Positions 26,408-34,518 are shown, numbered from the stretch's first letter. The stretch is 37,125 bases of DNA from Chitinophagales bacterium (GCA_026461075.1 JAPJNH010000149.1:1-37125); one strand, 5' to 3'. Numbers and translations: made by a program. The notes: generated by a model not told the origin, from the sequence alone.

Positions 26408-27940
26408 TTAGAAATCGAATTTGATACCTTGTGCTAACGGCAATTGTGTACCGTAGTTGATAGTATTTGTTTGACGACGCATATACGCTTTCCAAGCATC
26501 ACTACCACTTTCACGTCCGCCACCTGTTTCTTTTTCTCCACCGAATGCACCGCCGATTTCAGCGCCGCTAGTTCCGATGTTTACGTTTGCGATTCCACAA
26601 TCACTACCATTAACACTCAAGAATAATTCCGCCTCACGTAAGTTACCAGTGAAGATGGCAGATGACAATCCTTGCGGCACGTTATTCTGCATAGCGATAG
26701 CCTCTTCGATCGTGCTATACTTCATCACATATAATATCGGAGCGAAGGTTTCGTGCTGAACGATTGCAAAATGATTTTCAACTTCCATGATACAAGGCTT
26801 CACGTAACAACCGCTTTCGTAGCCAGCGCCACTCAATACACCTCCTTCTACGATTACTTTAGCGCCTTCTGCTTTTGCCTTCTCGATAGCACTGTTGTAC
26901 ATTGCAACCGCATCCGTATCGATTAATGGTCCCATATGATTCTTTTCATCTAATGGGTTGCCAATCACGATTTGAGAATACGCAGAGGCTAATACTTGTT
27001 TAGTTTTCTCAAAAATACTTTCGTGAACGATTATACGACGAGTAGTAGTACAACGTTGACCAGCAGTTCCTACAGCCCCAAACACAGCACCAGTCAATAC
27101 CATTTTCAAATCAGCATGTTCGCTAACGATGATGGCGTTGTTACCACCTAATTCTAATAAGCTACGTCCTAAACGTTCTGCCACTTTCGACGCAACTGCT
27201 TTACCCATACGTGTAGAACCTGTTGCAGAAACTAAAGGAATGCGCGTATCTGCCGCAAGACGTTCGCCAATTTCACGACCACCATTCACAATTACACTTA
27301 AACCTTCAGGAAGATTATTATTCGCTAAAACTTCTTGGATAATATTTTGACAGGCAATTGAACACAAAGGTGTTTTTTCACTTGGCTTCCAAATACAAAC
27401 GTCACCACATACCCACGCCAACATACTGTTCCAAGACCAAACGGCAACAGGGAAATTGAAAGCAGAGATAATACCTACAATCCCGATTGCATGCCATTGC
27501 TCGTACATACGGTGATTCGGACGTTCTGAATGCATCGTTAAGCCATAAAGCTGACGACTCAATCCAACAGCGAAATCACAGATGTCAATAATTTCTTGTA
27601 CTTCTCCTAAACCCTCTTGATAGGACTTCCCCATTTCATAAGAAACGAGTGCTCCTAGAGCAGCTTTATGTTTGCGGAAAGCGTCACCCATTTGACGAAC
27701 AATTTCACCACGCTTTGGAGCGGGTACGTTGCGCCAAACTTTAAAGGCTTCTTCAGCTTTAGCGATAGCAGCTTCATATTCATCGGTAGAAGCAGCAGTG
27801 CAAGTTGCGATAAGCTTCCCATCTGTCGGAGAGTAAGAGCTTAATAAGCCACCTTTTCCAGTCATCCATTCGCGGCCCGTACTAACGCCGCTATTTTCAC
27901 TTTTAATACCTAATTCGGTCAAGAAATTTGCGATATCCAT
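26408..27940 (-). CDS. Aldehyde dehydrogenase, ALDH7 (alpha-aminoadipic semialdehyde dehydrogenase) type
   Basis: The 510-residue product is a full-length NAD(P)+-dependent aldehyde dehydrogenase, with catalytic C297 in GTAGQRCTTTRR, general base E263 in ELGGNNA, cofactor Asn in AFNFPVAVWSWN, and FGGEKETGGGRESGSDAWKAYMRRQT near the C-terminus. The ELGGNN form and the RCTTTRR run resemble ALDH7A1/antiquitin and bacterial AmaB, which oxidise alpha-aminoadipic semialdehyde in lysine breakdown; the substrate is inferred from this likeness. It heads the minus-strand operon to queD. A TATCTTAG 18 bp before the ATG (27959-27966, minus) is a one-mismatch -7 candidate. No other lysine catabolism gene is nearby. 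Confidence 0.9.
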   Translation of the reverse strand: MDIANFLTELGIKSENSGVSTGREWMTGKGGLLSSYSPTDGKLIATCTAASTDEYEAAIAKAEEAFKVWRNVPAPKRGEIVRQMGDAFRKHKAALGALVSYEMGKSYQEGLGEVQEIIDICDFAVGLSRQLYGLTMHSERPNHRMYEQWHAIGIVGIISAFNFPVAVWSWNSMLAWVCGDVCIWKPSEKTPLCSIACQNIIQEVLANNNLPEGLSVIVNGGREIGERLAADTRIPLVSATGSTRMGKAVASKVAERLGRSLLELGGNNAIIVSEHADLKMVLTGAVFGAVGTAGQRCTTTRRIIVHESIFEKTKQVLASAYSQIVIGNPLDEKNHMGPLIDTDAVAMYNSAIEKAKAEGAKVIVEGGVLSGAGYESGCYVKPCIMEVENHFAIVQHETFAPILYVMKYSTIEEAIAMQNNVPQGLSSAIFTGNLREAELFLSVNGSDCGIANVNIGTSGAEIGGAFGGEKETGGGRESGSDAWKAYMRRQTNTINYGTQLPLAQGIKFDF

Positions 27941-28014
27941 AATGTTATTTTTACCTTGCTAAGATACAAAAAAGGATTCACTGAAAGGAGGACAAATTTG
28001 CTTGATTTCGTAAT

Positions 28015-28539
28015 CTACAGAGATTTTGAATACAACACTTTCCAACGAGAATCCTGCTGCTGCTTCACCCATGTTATGTTCTTATAGCCAGCATCACGTA
28101 TGCATTGATTAATCATTTTACTTAACCCTAATGGATAGTCGATAATTCCATTCTCATTTGCTCTAATATAAACGCCATCTGACACTTTAAAAATACCGTT
28201 CATACCTTTAACGGTCAAACCATCGATATAATTACTTGGTAATTGACCTGGCAGGAGTTCTGAAACACCAAATTTTTCATCCAGAACATAAATTTTTTGT
28301 TTAAAATTATTCTCAACTAAACGCCCTCCTTTAAATGTCTCGAAGATTTGTAGAAGAGAGGCTATCCCTGCTGCAACACCCAAAAAACGATGCTGAGGAT
28401 TCTCAGACAGCATCAAAGCACTCGAAAGCAAACCTCCAGCAAAGGTCCTCGTATAGGGATCAACTTTGGGCGAAAGCGATTTTAAACTAGCATAGGCCAA
28501 TGTCCCTACAGCCAATGTTTTTAATTCTTTGTTTTTCAT
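28015..28539 (-). CDS. Unrecognised protein with hydrophobic N-terminal half
   Basis: I do not recognise this 174-residue protein. It starts MKNKELKTLAVGTLAYASLKSLSP without a normal signal peptide cleavage site. Residues 1-70 hold two or three weakly hydrophobic, Gly/Ala/Ser/Leu-rich segments (LAVGTLAYASL, FAGGLLSSALML, FLGVAAGIASLLQIF) that might insert in a membrane or pack as small-residue helices. From about 80 it becomes soluble with mixed charge (KIYVLDEKFGVSELLPGQLPSNYI, then GVYIRANENGIIDYPLG). It ends in a Lys/Trp-rich stretch. It has its own intergenic region upstream and lies 74 bp from the dehydrogenase gene, on the same strand. The long open frame with a proper ATG favours a real gene. 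A phage-derived or lineage-specific protein is possible. Confidence 0.6.
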   Translation of the reverse strand: MKNKELKTLAVGTLAYASLKSLSPKVDPYTRTFAGGLLSSALMLSENPQHRFLGVAAGIASLLQIFETFKGGRLVENNFKQKIYVLDEKFGVSELLPGQLPSNYIDGLTVKGMNGIFKVSDGVYIRANENGIIDYPLGLSKMINQCIRDAGYKNITWVKQQQDSRWKVLYSKSL

Positions 28540-28875
28540 ATTTATAAATTTGATTCTTAAGGATTAAATTTTATTCCAATATTCAGTATCTGTAAAAAAA
28601 CTAATTCAATTAAACTTGTTAAACATAAACTTACATTTTGTAAAAACACCTAATTAATCCGCTAAAAATCACAATCAAAATTTCAGACCGAAAATAGTTT
28701 TAAGCACAATATTTACAGCTTCATTCGCTAACAAATGCACGAATTAACTCGTGCATTTGTTAGTAAACGCAAAATCATTCATTTTTATTTCAACAAAGTC
28801 CTCCTAATTTTAATTATTTCGTTAAATAGCCGATGGAAAGGTATTTTTTCCGAACTTTGCAGTTCTCTAATTTCT
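28540..28875. other. Gene-free intergenic region (336 bp)
   Basis: This is the only stretch of more than 300 bases without a gene in the window. It lies between two divergent starts (28539 minus, 28876 plus) and is AT-rich. It holds the 15-bp inverted repeat at 28728-28763. GAACTTTG at 28852-28859 is a one-mismatch -7 candidate for the receptor gene. On the minus strand I see only weak -7 candidates for the unknown gene. No RNA gene or small open frame is convincing. Confidence 0.7.
28728..28763. repeat. Perfect 15-bp inverted repeat with 6-nt spacer
   Basis: CTAACAAATGCACGA (28728-28742) and its exact complement TCGTGCATTTGTTAG (28749-28763) flank the spacer ATTAAC. Neither side carries a T-run, so it does not look like a rho-independent terminator. 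It sits 113 bp before the outer-membrane receptor ATG and 189 bp before the divergent unknown gene. It could be an operator, an RNA hairpin, a recombination site or a mobile-element relic. Confidence 0.85.
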
Positions 28876-31347
28876 ATGAAAAAAATATCCCTTTTAGTAC
28901 TTGTTTTTAGCGCAATATTCAGCATTTCTTTCGCACAGCAGATGCAAGGCAATATGCCTCCGCAAGGTGCTCGTCCAGCCATCGGCTCCGTTACAGGAAA
29001 GATCTACGATAAAGAAACTAAAGAACTGCTACCCTATGCAGTCATTGAAGTTATTTCAGTGCGTGAAAACAAAACCGTCGCAGGCGCAGTGAGTGATGAC
29101 AAAGGCGCTTTCAATATCACGCAGATTCCCGTTGGGAAAATGACTCTTAAAGTCTCTTTCGTAGGCTATAATGTAAGCACTACAGAGCCTTTTCTCCTAC
29201 TCCCTAACGCTCCTACTAAAAACTTCGATAGCATACTTCTAACTAGAAATCAAAACCAACTCCGTCAGGCACAAATCACTGCGGAAAAGCAGATGCTAGT
29301 GCAAAACCTTGACAAACGCGTATTCAATAACGACCGTAACCTCGTTTCAGCAGGCGGTACGGGCAACGACGTACTCCGTCAAGTGCCCGGTGTAAATGTC
29401 GATATCGATGGAAAGATTTCTCTTCGAGGAAATGAAAATGTAACTATTCTTATCGATGGTCGACCAAGTAGTATTCTAGGTAGCGATAAAAAAAGTGTGC
29501 TTTCCAGTATCCCAGCTGCCTCGATTGAAAGTATTGAAGTTATTACCAATCCAAGCGCTAAATACGCTGCCGAAGGGATGTCTGGTATCATCAATATCGT
29601 GATGAAGAAAAACAAATTACAAGGTTTTAATGGACAAGTAACTGCTTCTGCTGGTACCATCGACAAATATACGGGCGGACTAAACATGAGCTATAGAAAT
29701 AAAAAATGGAATTTCTACGGCAGTTATATGGGCAAAGACGAACATCGTCGTGGAAGCGGTTCTAGCTATCGCGAGACGAATCAATTTGATAGCACCTATT
29801 ATATGTTACAGTCTGCATCGATGCCTTCGGAAAACAAAAACCATTTATTGGGTGCAGGCGCAGAATATAGTCTTGACAAATACACCACTTTCGGAACGCG
29901 TGTAAACTTAAACTTAGAAAACGAAATCCAACCAGAGAACATCGTCTATCGTTACCTAAACGAAGACAGCATCTATACCAATAGCATTTTCAGATTCAAC
30001 GACCAGAACAATAAGAATCAAAACGGGGATATCAACTTCAGCCTACGTAAAAAATTCCCAACGCCTAAAGAAGAGTTAAGTGCTGATTTAACCATTTCGA
30101 ATATGTCGCGTGATGGCCGTCAAGATTATATACAAGAAGACTCGTTACTAAGCATTTTCGCACATAGTGGCATCCGAAGTAAAGCACAAGTGCAAATGAT
30201 CAACGCGCAAGTAGACTATACTGTTCCTAACGGAGAATTCGGTAAATACGAGCTTGGCGGACGTATTGTTCGTCGTCATAGCGACGCAGATTATCTTGGG
30301 CTACTATATCCTAGTACTTCGATGGAAGGCGCTTATATTAATCAAGACATTAGCAACCATTTTGTTTTTACAGAACAGATTTCAGCGGCATATTTGACTA
30401 AGTCAGGTATTTTTAAAAGTTTTGCGTATCAACTTGGTTTACGCGGTGAATACACCCTACAAGATATATTTCTCACCAATAACAGCTTTTTTCAAAAGAA
30501 TCGTTATTTCAACTTCTTCCCAACAGCGATTATCCGTCAACCATTAAGCAAAAAAGATCAAATCCAATTGAGCTATAGTCGTCGTATTAACAGACCAAAT
30601 CCGCAAAGCCAAAACCCATTTTTAGATATCTCCGACCCTCAAAACAAACGTCAAGGAAACCCAGGATTAAAACCTGAATTAGTGCATTCAATTGAGTTGG
30701 GTTATCAAAGAAGCTTAGAAAAATACAGCATCAACGCAAGCCTTTACTACCGTCATAGTAATAATTTACAGATTCGTTATCGTTCAGTTTTACCGGATGG
30801 AACGTCCTTAATTTCTTTCTTGAATGCCTATTCTAGCGATAACTATGGATTAGAGGCAACAGGCAATATGACCTTCAGCAAGAAATGGGATGCGATGTTG
30901 AACCTGAATGTTTATGAATCAAAAATTAACGCTGCCAATATCGAAGCGGATTTACAAAACAATTTCCTTTCTTGGTCGGGTAGATTTAATACGAATTATA
31001 GAATAACGAAGTTCAGTGCCTTGCAAGCTTCTATTAACTATCAAGCGCCGATGGTAATCGCACAAGGAAAGTTTGCATCCACACTGGTTATTTCGGGAGG
31101 ATGGAAAAATGACTTATTCAAAAACCGTCTTAACCTGACTTTGAGTGTGATGGATGCTTTGAGTCAGATGCGTATGGACATGACAACGTCCGGACCAAAC
31201 TTCAAGCAACATTCGATTCGTCGTCGTGATAGAGGGATCGTAATGCTTACTGCAATTTATCGTTTCGGAGCAATGTCCAATGAAATGGCAGGAAAACGCC
31301 CTAGCAGAGGTCGCATGGAAGGAGGTCCTTCCATGGATGACATGTAA
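28876..31347 (+). CDS. TonB-dependent-receptor-like outer-membrane beta-barrel protein
   Basis: Starting from the ATG at 28876, the 823-residue product has a signal peptide (cleavage near SFAQQ). A carboxypeptidase-like regulatory beta-sandwich follows (about 35-125; VTGKIYDKETKELLPYAVIEV, VSFVGYNV), then a plug domain (about 140-240; DVLRQVPGVNVDIDGKISLRG, IDGRPSSILG, IEVITNPSAKYAAEGMSG). The rest is a beta-barrel of the OMP_b-brl_3 kind (NRPNPQSQNPFLD, NPGLKPELVHSIELGYQ). Members of this group lack a known ligand and have no SusD partner; none is present here. An upstream in-frame ATG at 28735 is rejected, since it lies inside the inverted repeat and would bury the signal peptide. GAACTTTG at 28852-28859 may be the -7 element. 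The product ends in a Met/Gly/Arg-rich tail. Confidence 0.92.
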   Translation: MKKISLLVLVFSAIFSISFAQQMQGNMPPQGARPAIGSVTGKIYDKETKELLPYAVIEVISVRENKTVAGAVSDDKGAFNITQIPVGKMTLKVSFVGYNVSTTEPFLLLPNAPTKNFDSILLTRNQNQLRQAQITAEKQMLVQNLDKRVFNNDRNLVSAGGTGNDVLRQVPGVNVDIDGKISLRGNENVTILIDGRPSSILGSDKKSVLSSIPAASIESIEVITNPSAKYAAEGMSGIINIVMKKNKLQGFNGQVTASAGTIDKYTGGLNMSYRNKKWNFYGSYMGKDEHRRGSGSSYRETNQFDSTYYMLQSASMPSENKNHLLGAGAEYSLDKYTTFGTRVNLNLENEIQPENIVYRYLNEDSIYTNSIFRFNDQNNKNQNGDINFSLRKKFPTPKEELSADLTISNMSRDGRQDYIQEDSLLSIFAHSGIRSKAQVQMINAQVDYTVPNGEFGKYELGGRIVRRHSDADYLGLLYPSTSMEGAYINQDISNHFVFTEQISAAYLTKSGIFKSFAYQLGLRGEYTLQDIFLTNNSFFQKNRYFNFFPTAIIRQPLSKKDQIQLSYSRRINRPNPQSQNPFLDISDPQNKRQGNPGLKPELVHSIELGYQRSLEKYSINASLYYRHSNNLQIRYRSVLPDGTSLISFLNAYSSDNYGLEATGNMTFSKKWDAMLNLNVYESKINAANIEADLQNNFLSWSGRFNTNYRITKFSALQASINYQAPMVIAQGKFASTLVISGGWKNDLFKNRLNLTLSVMDALSQMRMDMTTSGPNFKQHSIRRRDRGIVMLTAIYRFGAMSNEMAGKRPSRGRMEGGPSMDDM

Positions 31348-31364
31348 AAAAAGAGTGGGTAATT

Positions 31365-31955
31365 TTAAACCACCTTTAAGGCAGTCAATAAAAATTCAAT
31401 CACTTTAGGGAAGTGAATATATTCTAGTCCTTGTACTTTCTTGCGGATAGTATCTACCTCGTCATTGGGATCGATGCTACACTTCGCTTGGAACAAAACA
31501 GGCCCTTCATCATAATTGGCAGTTACTTTATGAATGGTGATACCAGTCTCCAGTTCTCCTGCAGCCTTCACTGCTTCGTGCACGTGCATCCCGAACATCC
31601 CTTTACCACCGTACTTCGGCAGCAAACTTGGATGAATATTTATAACAGGGGCTGAATGATTTTCAAGGAATGAAACAGGTACTTGCCACAAAAATCCAGC
31701 AAGCACAATTAGGTCGACTTTTTCTGAAATGTAATTGGATATCTTAAAATCAGGTGAACGCCATTCTTCCCGATTGAAGACAAAGTGAGGGACACGAAAT
31801 TTTGTTGCTACTTCAATAACGCCAGCATCGGCTTTGTTGGTGAAAATACCTGCTACTTGAATATGATCGTATGCATGAAAGTAAGCGCATATCGCTGCTG
31901 CATTCGAGCCTCTCCCACTTGCAAAAATCACTATGCGCTGCGGCTGTTCCGTCAT
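31365..31955 (-). CDS. purN: Phosphoribosylglycinamide formyltransferase (GART)
   Basis: The 196-residue product transfers a formyl group from 10-formyltetrahydrofolate to GAR, the third step of purine synthesis. It shows the N-terminal ASGRGSNAAAI phosphate-binding motif, VLAGFLWQVP, the catalytic NIHPSLLPKYGGKGMFG with Asn and His, and GITIHKVTANYDEGPVLFQ containing the conserved Asp. ATG at 31955 is preferred over in-frame GTG (31958) and TTG (31961). It follows the bactofilin gene by 11 bases on the same strand. Another purine gene, purF-like, lies far away at 4386. It converges with the receptor gene, with 17 bp between the stops and no good terminator. Confidence 0.95.
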   Translation of the reverse strand: MTEQPQRIVIFASGRGSNAAAICAYFHAYDHIQVAGIFTNKADAGVIEVATKFRVPHFVFNREEWRSPDFKISNYISEKVDLIVLAGFLWQVPVSFLENHSAPVINIHPSLLPKYGGKGMFGMHVHEAVKAAGELETGITIHKVTANYDEGPVLFQAKCSIDPNDEVDTIRKKVQGLEYIHFPKVIEFLLTALKVV

Positions 31956-31966
31956 CACCAAGTAAA

Positions 31967-32392
31967 TTAAACTACGCCTTTCTTTTGTTTCGCACTTAAG
32001 TCGGCTGCACTATTTGTACTAGTGGCATTTAATGAAACAGTATGTGCTGTCATGGTACAATTACCATTGAATTTTGCACCGCTTTCAATTACTAATTTTC
32101 CTACACTGATATTGCCGTTAACGACAGCAGATGACTTTAAAAATAAAATATCTTTCGCTTCGATATTGCCGGTAACCTGACCAGAAATATCGGCGCTGTA
32201 ACAAGCGATATTTCCATCGATAGAACCAGCGGCACCGATTACCACTTTCGCTTTCGACTGCATATTACCTGACATGTATCCATCTAAACGAATATCTCCA
32301 TCACTCGTCATATCACCTTCGATACGTGTACCTTGGTTAATTGCCGTTGGCATTACCGTTGTAACTTTTGATTTAGATTCGAATACAGACAT
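31967..32392 (-). CDS. Bactofilin (polymer-forming cytoskeletal protein)
   Basis: The 141-residue product is a bactofilin: a short disordered N-terminus (about 1-20), a right-handed beta-helix with repeating short strands and glycines (IEGDMTSDGDIRLDGYMSGNM, GSIDGNIACYSADISGQVTGNIEAKDI, VNGNISVGKLVIESGAKFNGNCTM), and a polar C-terminal tail ending KQKKGVV. Bactofilins polymerise without nucleotide into membrane-associated filaments and often control local peptidoglycan remodelling. The gene lies 11 bases after an M23 peptidase gene, a pairing seen in many bacteria, where the filament localises or regulates the peptidase. Confidence 0.93.
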   Translation of the reverse strand: MSVFESKSKVTTVMPTAINQGTRIEGDMTSDGDIRLDGYMSGNMQSKAKVVIGAAGSIDGNIACYSADISGQVTGNIEAKDILFLKSSAVVNGNISVGKLVIESGAKFNGNCTMTAHTVSLNATSTNSAADLSAKQKKGVV

Positions 32393-32403
32393 GATAATTT
32401 ATT

Positions 32404-33285
32404 TTAATTGAAATTTATAAATGCTTTCGGGTTGACCGCTATTCCGTTATACCACAATTCCAAATGCAGATGAGGGCCATTCGTTAATTCACCTGTATTA
32501 CCTACGACGCCTATTACTTCGCCGGCAGTGACAAAATTACCAACTTTTTTAAACAAAATAGAGCAATGTTTATAAGTCGAAATCAGGTTGCTACCGTGCT
32601 GAATGCTGATAGTGTACCCTGTCTCCAAGGTCCAATCGGCAAAAATCACTTTACCCGCCAAAACAGCCTTAATAGCCTCGTCTTTGGCACAAACTACGTC
32701 TACACCAAAATGATTTGCCACCGGATTGAACAAGTTGGTGATCGTTCCTTTAACGGGACAGAAAAAGTAAAAATCATTAATGCTCCCAACATGCTTCACG
32801 TCGCGCGCTCCTTTGCTAACTGAAAATTTATCCTGCGTTTCCACTTGCTTACGGAGCTCCATTTCCGCCTCCGACTTACTACCAAGACGGATGGTATCAA
32901 AATTCTTGACATCCGTTTTAGATGGGGCATCCGGCAACTCAGTACTTACTTTATCGTTGAGGATTTTATTCAGATTTTCGATGTAGTGATTATGCGCATC
33001 AACCATTTCTTGTAAGGAATCTGCACGTTCAACCAACTCCACTACTTGCTGTCGAGCACCTCCTTCTCCATATCCTGGGATATATTCCTTTAAGGGAGTG
33101 AAAACCACCAATAAAACAGTTAATGTAACGAGGAGAACCGTTAAGGAGCTCATCACAATAAACAAATTGAGCAATGACAAACGCAGAGAAATACGCTCCT
33201 CGTACGTTTGATCGTCGACAATCATCAAGCGATATTTATGCTTGAGTTGAACCCAAAATTGTTTTTTATCGAATATTTTTTTCAC
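32404..33285 (-). CDS. Membrane-anchored M23 family metallopeptidase
   Basis: I choose GTG at 33285, giving 293 residues. The family N-terminus KKQFWVQLKHKYRLMIVDDQTYEERISLRLS follows it, and the -7 element TATTTTTG at 33302-33309 (minus) lies only 17 bp upstream; an earlier in-frame ATG (33429) lies before that promoter and inside the aroC start. After a basic cytosolic segment comes one transmembrane helix (about residues 40-65), a coiled-coil-like stretch (VVELVERADSLQEMVDAHNHY...), and the LytM/M23 domain. Its zinc ligands lie in NHFGVDVV (His, Asp) and GPHLHLELW (HxH). It should cut peptidoglycan cross-links or stems in the periplasm, and likely works with the bactofilin encoded next to it. 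Confidence 0.88.
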   Translation of the reverse strand: MKKIFDKKQFWVQLKHKYRLMIVDDQTYEERISLRLSLLNLFIVMSSLTVLLVTLTVLLVVFTPLKEYIPGYGEGGARQQVVELVERADSLQEMVDAHNHYIENLNKILNDKVSTELPDAPSKTDVKNFDTIRLGSKSEAEMELRKQVETQDKFSVSKGARDVKHVGSINDFYFFCPVKGTITNLFNPVANHFGVDVVCAKDEAIKAVLAGKVIFADWTLETGYTISIQHGSNLISTYKHCSILFKKVGNFVTAGEVIGVVGNTGELTNGPHLHLELWYNGIAVNPKAFINFN

Positions 33286-33301
33286 TTGCTGCTCTAAGCT
33301 A

Positions 33302-33309
33302 CAAAAATA
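33302..33309 (-). promoter_or_regulatory. -7 promoter element for the M23 peptidase operon
   Basis: Read on the minus strand, 33309 to 33302 is TATTTTTG, a full TAnnTTTG match. A TTTG lies 15 bp upstream (33328-33325), somewhat closer than the usual spacing. It would start the M23-bactofilin-purN transcript just before the GTG at 33285, leaving a very short leader. Confidence 0.6.
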
Positions 33310-33399
33310 CGGCAAAAAACGACGCAAACGGACTAAAAAAGCAAAAAACCATGCGCACAAAGCTTGCAGGCTAAGGAAGCAAGAAGCTAATAAAAACCT

Positions 33400-33407
33400 T
33401 ACCTTTG
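33400..33407 (+). promoter_or_regulatory. -7 promoter element for aroC
   Basis: TACCTTTG at 33400-33407 fully matches TAnnTTTG and lies four bases before the aroC ATG at 33412. No clear -33 partner sits at the usual distance. If it is used, transcription starts at or next to the ATG. Confidence 0.5.
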
Positions 33408-33411
33408 AAGG

Positions 33412-34518
33412 ATGAATAGCTTCGGTCAATTATTTCGTGTTACGGTTTTTGGAGAATCACACGGTCCGGCCATTGGTGCAGTCATTGATGGCTGTCCTGC
33501 AGGCTTTGAATTGAATAGCGAAGCCATTCAAGAAATGCTCGACAGACGCCGTCCTGGAGGGAATGCTTTGGGAACAGCGCGCAATGAAGCAGATCAGATT
33601 GAGATACTTTCAGGTTTATCAAACGGAATGACTATCGGCAGTCCGATCGCTTTTATTATCCGCAACCGCGATACCCGTTCACAAGATTATAACTCCATTA
33701 AGGAGGTCTTTCGTCCTAGTCATGCCGACTTCACCTATGAAGCGAAATACGGCTTGCGGGAGCAATCTGGTGGCGGACGCTCCTCGGCTCGCCTAACGGC
33801 GCCCCTCGTCGCTGCTGGTGCCATTGCCAAACAATTACTTGCTAGTAAAAATATTCATTGCTACGCCTATATCTCGGCTATTGGCAATACGCGTTGGGAA
33901 ACGCCGATTGAATGGACGACAGACGAAAAAACTGCATTAGCACATTTAGCAAATACTAATTGGCAAAGTGCTAAAATTCCTTGTCCGAATGAGTCTGCGC
34001 AACAATCGATGCAAAACTGTATCGAAGAAATTGCACAGAATGGAGACACGATCGGTGGCGAAATTTCATTTTACGCCTGCGGAATGCCGGCCGGATTAGG
34101 TGCGCCACTCGCTAATAAATTATCGGCACAGCTAGCGCATGCGATGAGCTCTATTAATGCGGTTCACGGTTTTGAATTTGGGAGTGGATTCGCTGGAACT
34201 AGTATGAAAGGCTCCGCGCACAATGATGTTTTTACAGCTATTGACGAAACGCAAGCACGTACCGCGAGCAATTACTCTGGTGGCTTGCAAGGCGGCATCA
34301 GTAATGGAATGCCTATCTATGGAAAAGTCGCATTCAAGCCGATTTCAAGCATTCGTACGCCACAACAAATGCTCAATAAAGACAATCAATTGATTGAAAA
34401 AACAATCGAAGGCCGACATGATGCTTGTCCGGTACCACGTGCAGTGCCAATTGTAGAGGCGCATTTAGCGTTAACTTTATTAGATGCTTATCTTCAAAAC
34501 CGACTTTCAAAATGGTAG
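33412..34518 (+). CDS. aroC: Chorismate synthase
   Basis: The 368-residue product converts EPSP to chorismate, the last step of the shikimate pathway, with reduced FMN, in the cytoplasm. The N-terminus NSFGQLFRVTVFGESHGPAIG is the family signature, which fixes the start. LDRRRPGG, YEAKYGLREQSGGGRSSAR and the GRHDACPVPRAVPIVEA C-terminal signature are all present. The usual RETA near GGRSSAR reads RLTA, a small deviation. The final seven bases overlap the next gene. It is divergent from the M23 operon across a 126-bp region carrying both promoters. Confidence 0.97.
   Translation: MNSFGQLFRVTVFGESHGPAIGAVIDGCPAGFELNSEAIQEMLDRRRPGGNALGTARNEADQIEILSGLSNGMTIGSPIAFIIRNRDTRSQDYNSIKEVFRPSHADFTYEAKYGLREQSGGGRSSARLTAPLVAAGAIAKQLLASKNIHCYAYISAIGNTRWETPIEWTTDEKTALAHLANTNWQSAKIPCPNESAQQSMQNCIEEIAQNGDTIGGEISFYACGMPAGLGAPLANKLSAQLAHAMSSINAVHGFEFGSGFAGTSMKGSAHNDVFTAIDETQARTASNYSGGLQGGISNGMPIYGKVAFKPISSIRTPQQMLNKDNQLIEKTIEGRHDACPVPRAVPIVEAHLALTLLDAYLQNRLSKW

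Noticed and set aside
28728-28763. Inverted repeat as a chromosomal dif (XerCD) site
   Set aside because: The 6-nt spacer fits, but the arms lack the conserved TTATGTTAA-like XerD half and are fully symmetric, which dif sites are not.
31314-31335. Palindrome with 10-bp arms at the end of the receptor gene (CATGGAAGGA / TCCTTCCATG)
   Set aside because: It lies inside codons, has only a 2-base spacer and no T-run after it; more likely a result of the Met/Glu/Gly/Pro codons than a terminator.
31352-31380. Weak hairpin between the receptor gene and purN
   Set aside because: Only about four paired bases (GTGG/CCAC) around a mismatched inner part; too weak to call as a terminator.
33286-33429. 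Longer N-terminus for the M23 peptidase starting at an ATG at 33429
   Set aside because: It would span the peptidase's own -7 element and the aroC start, and the added 48 residues do not resemble the family N-terminus.
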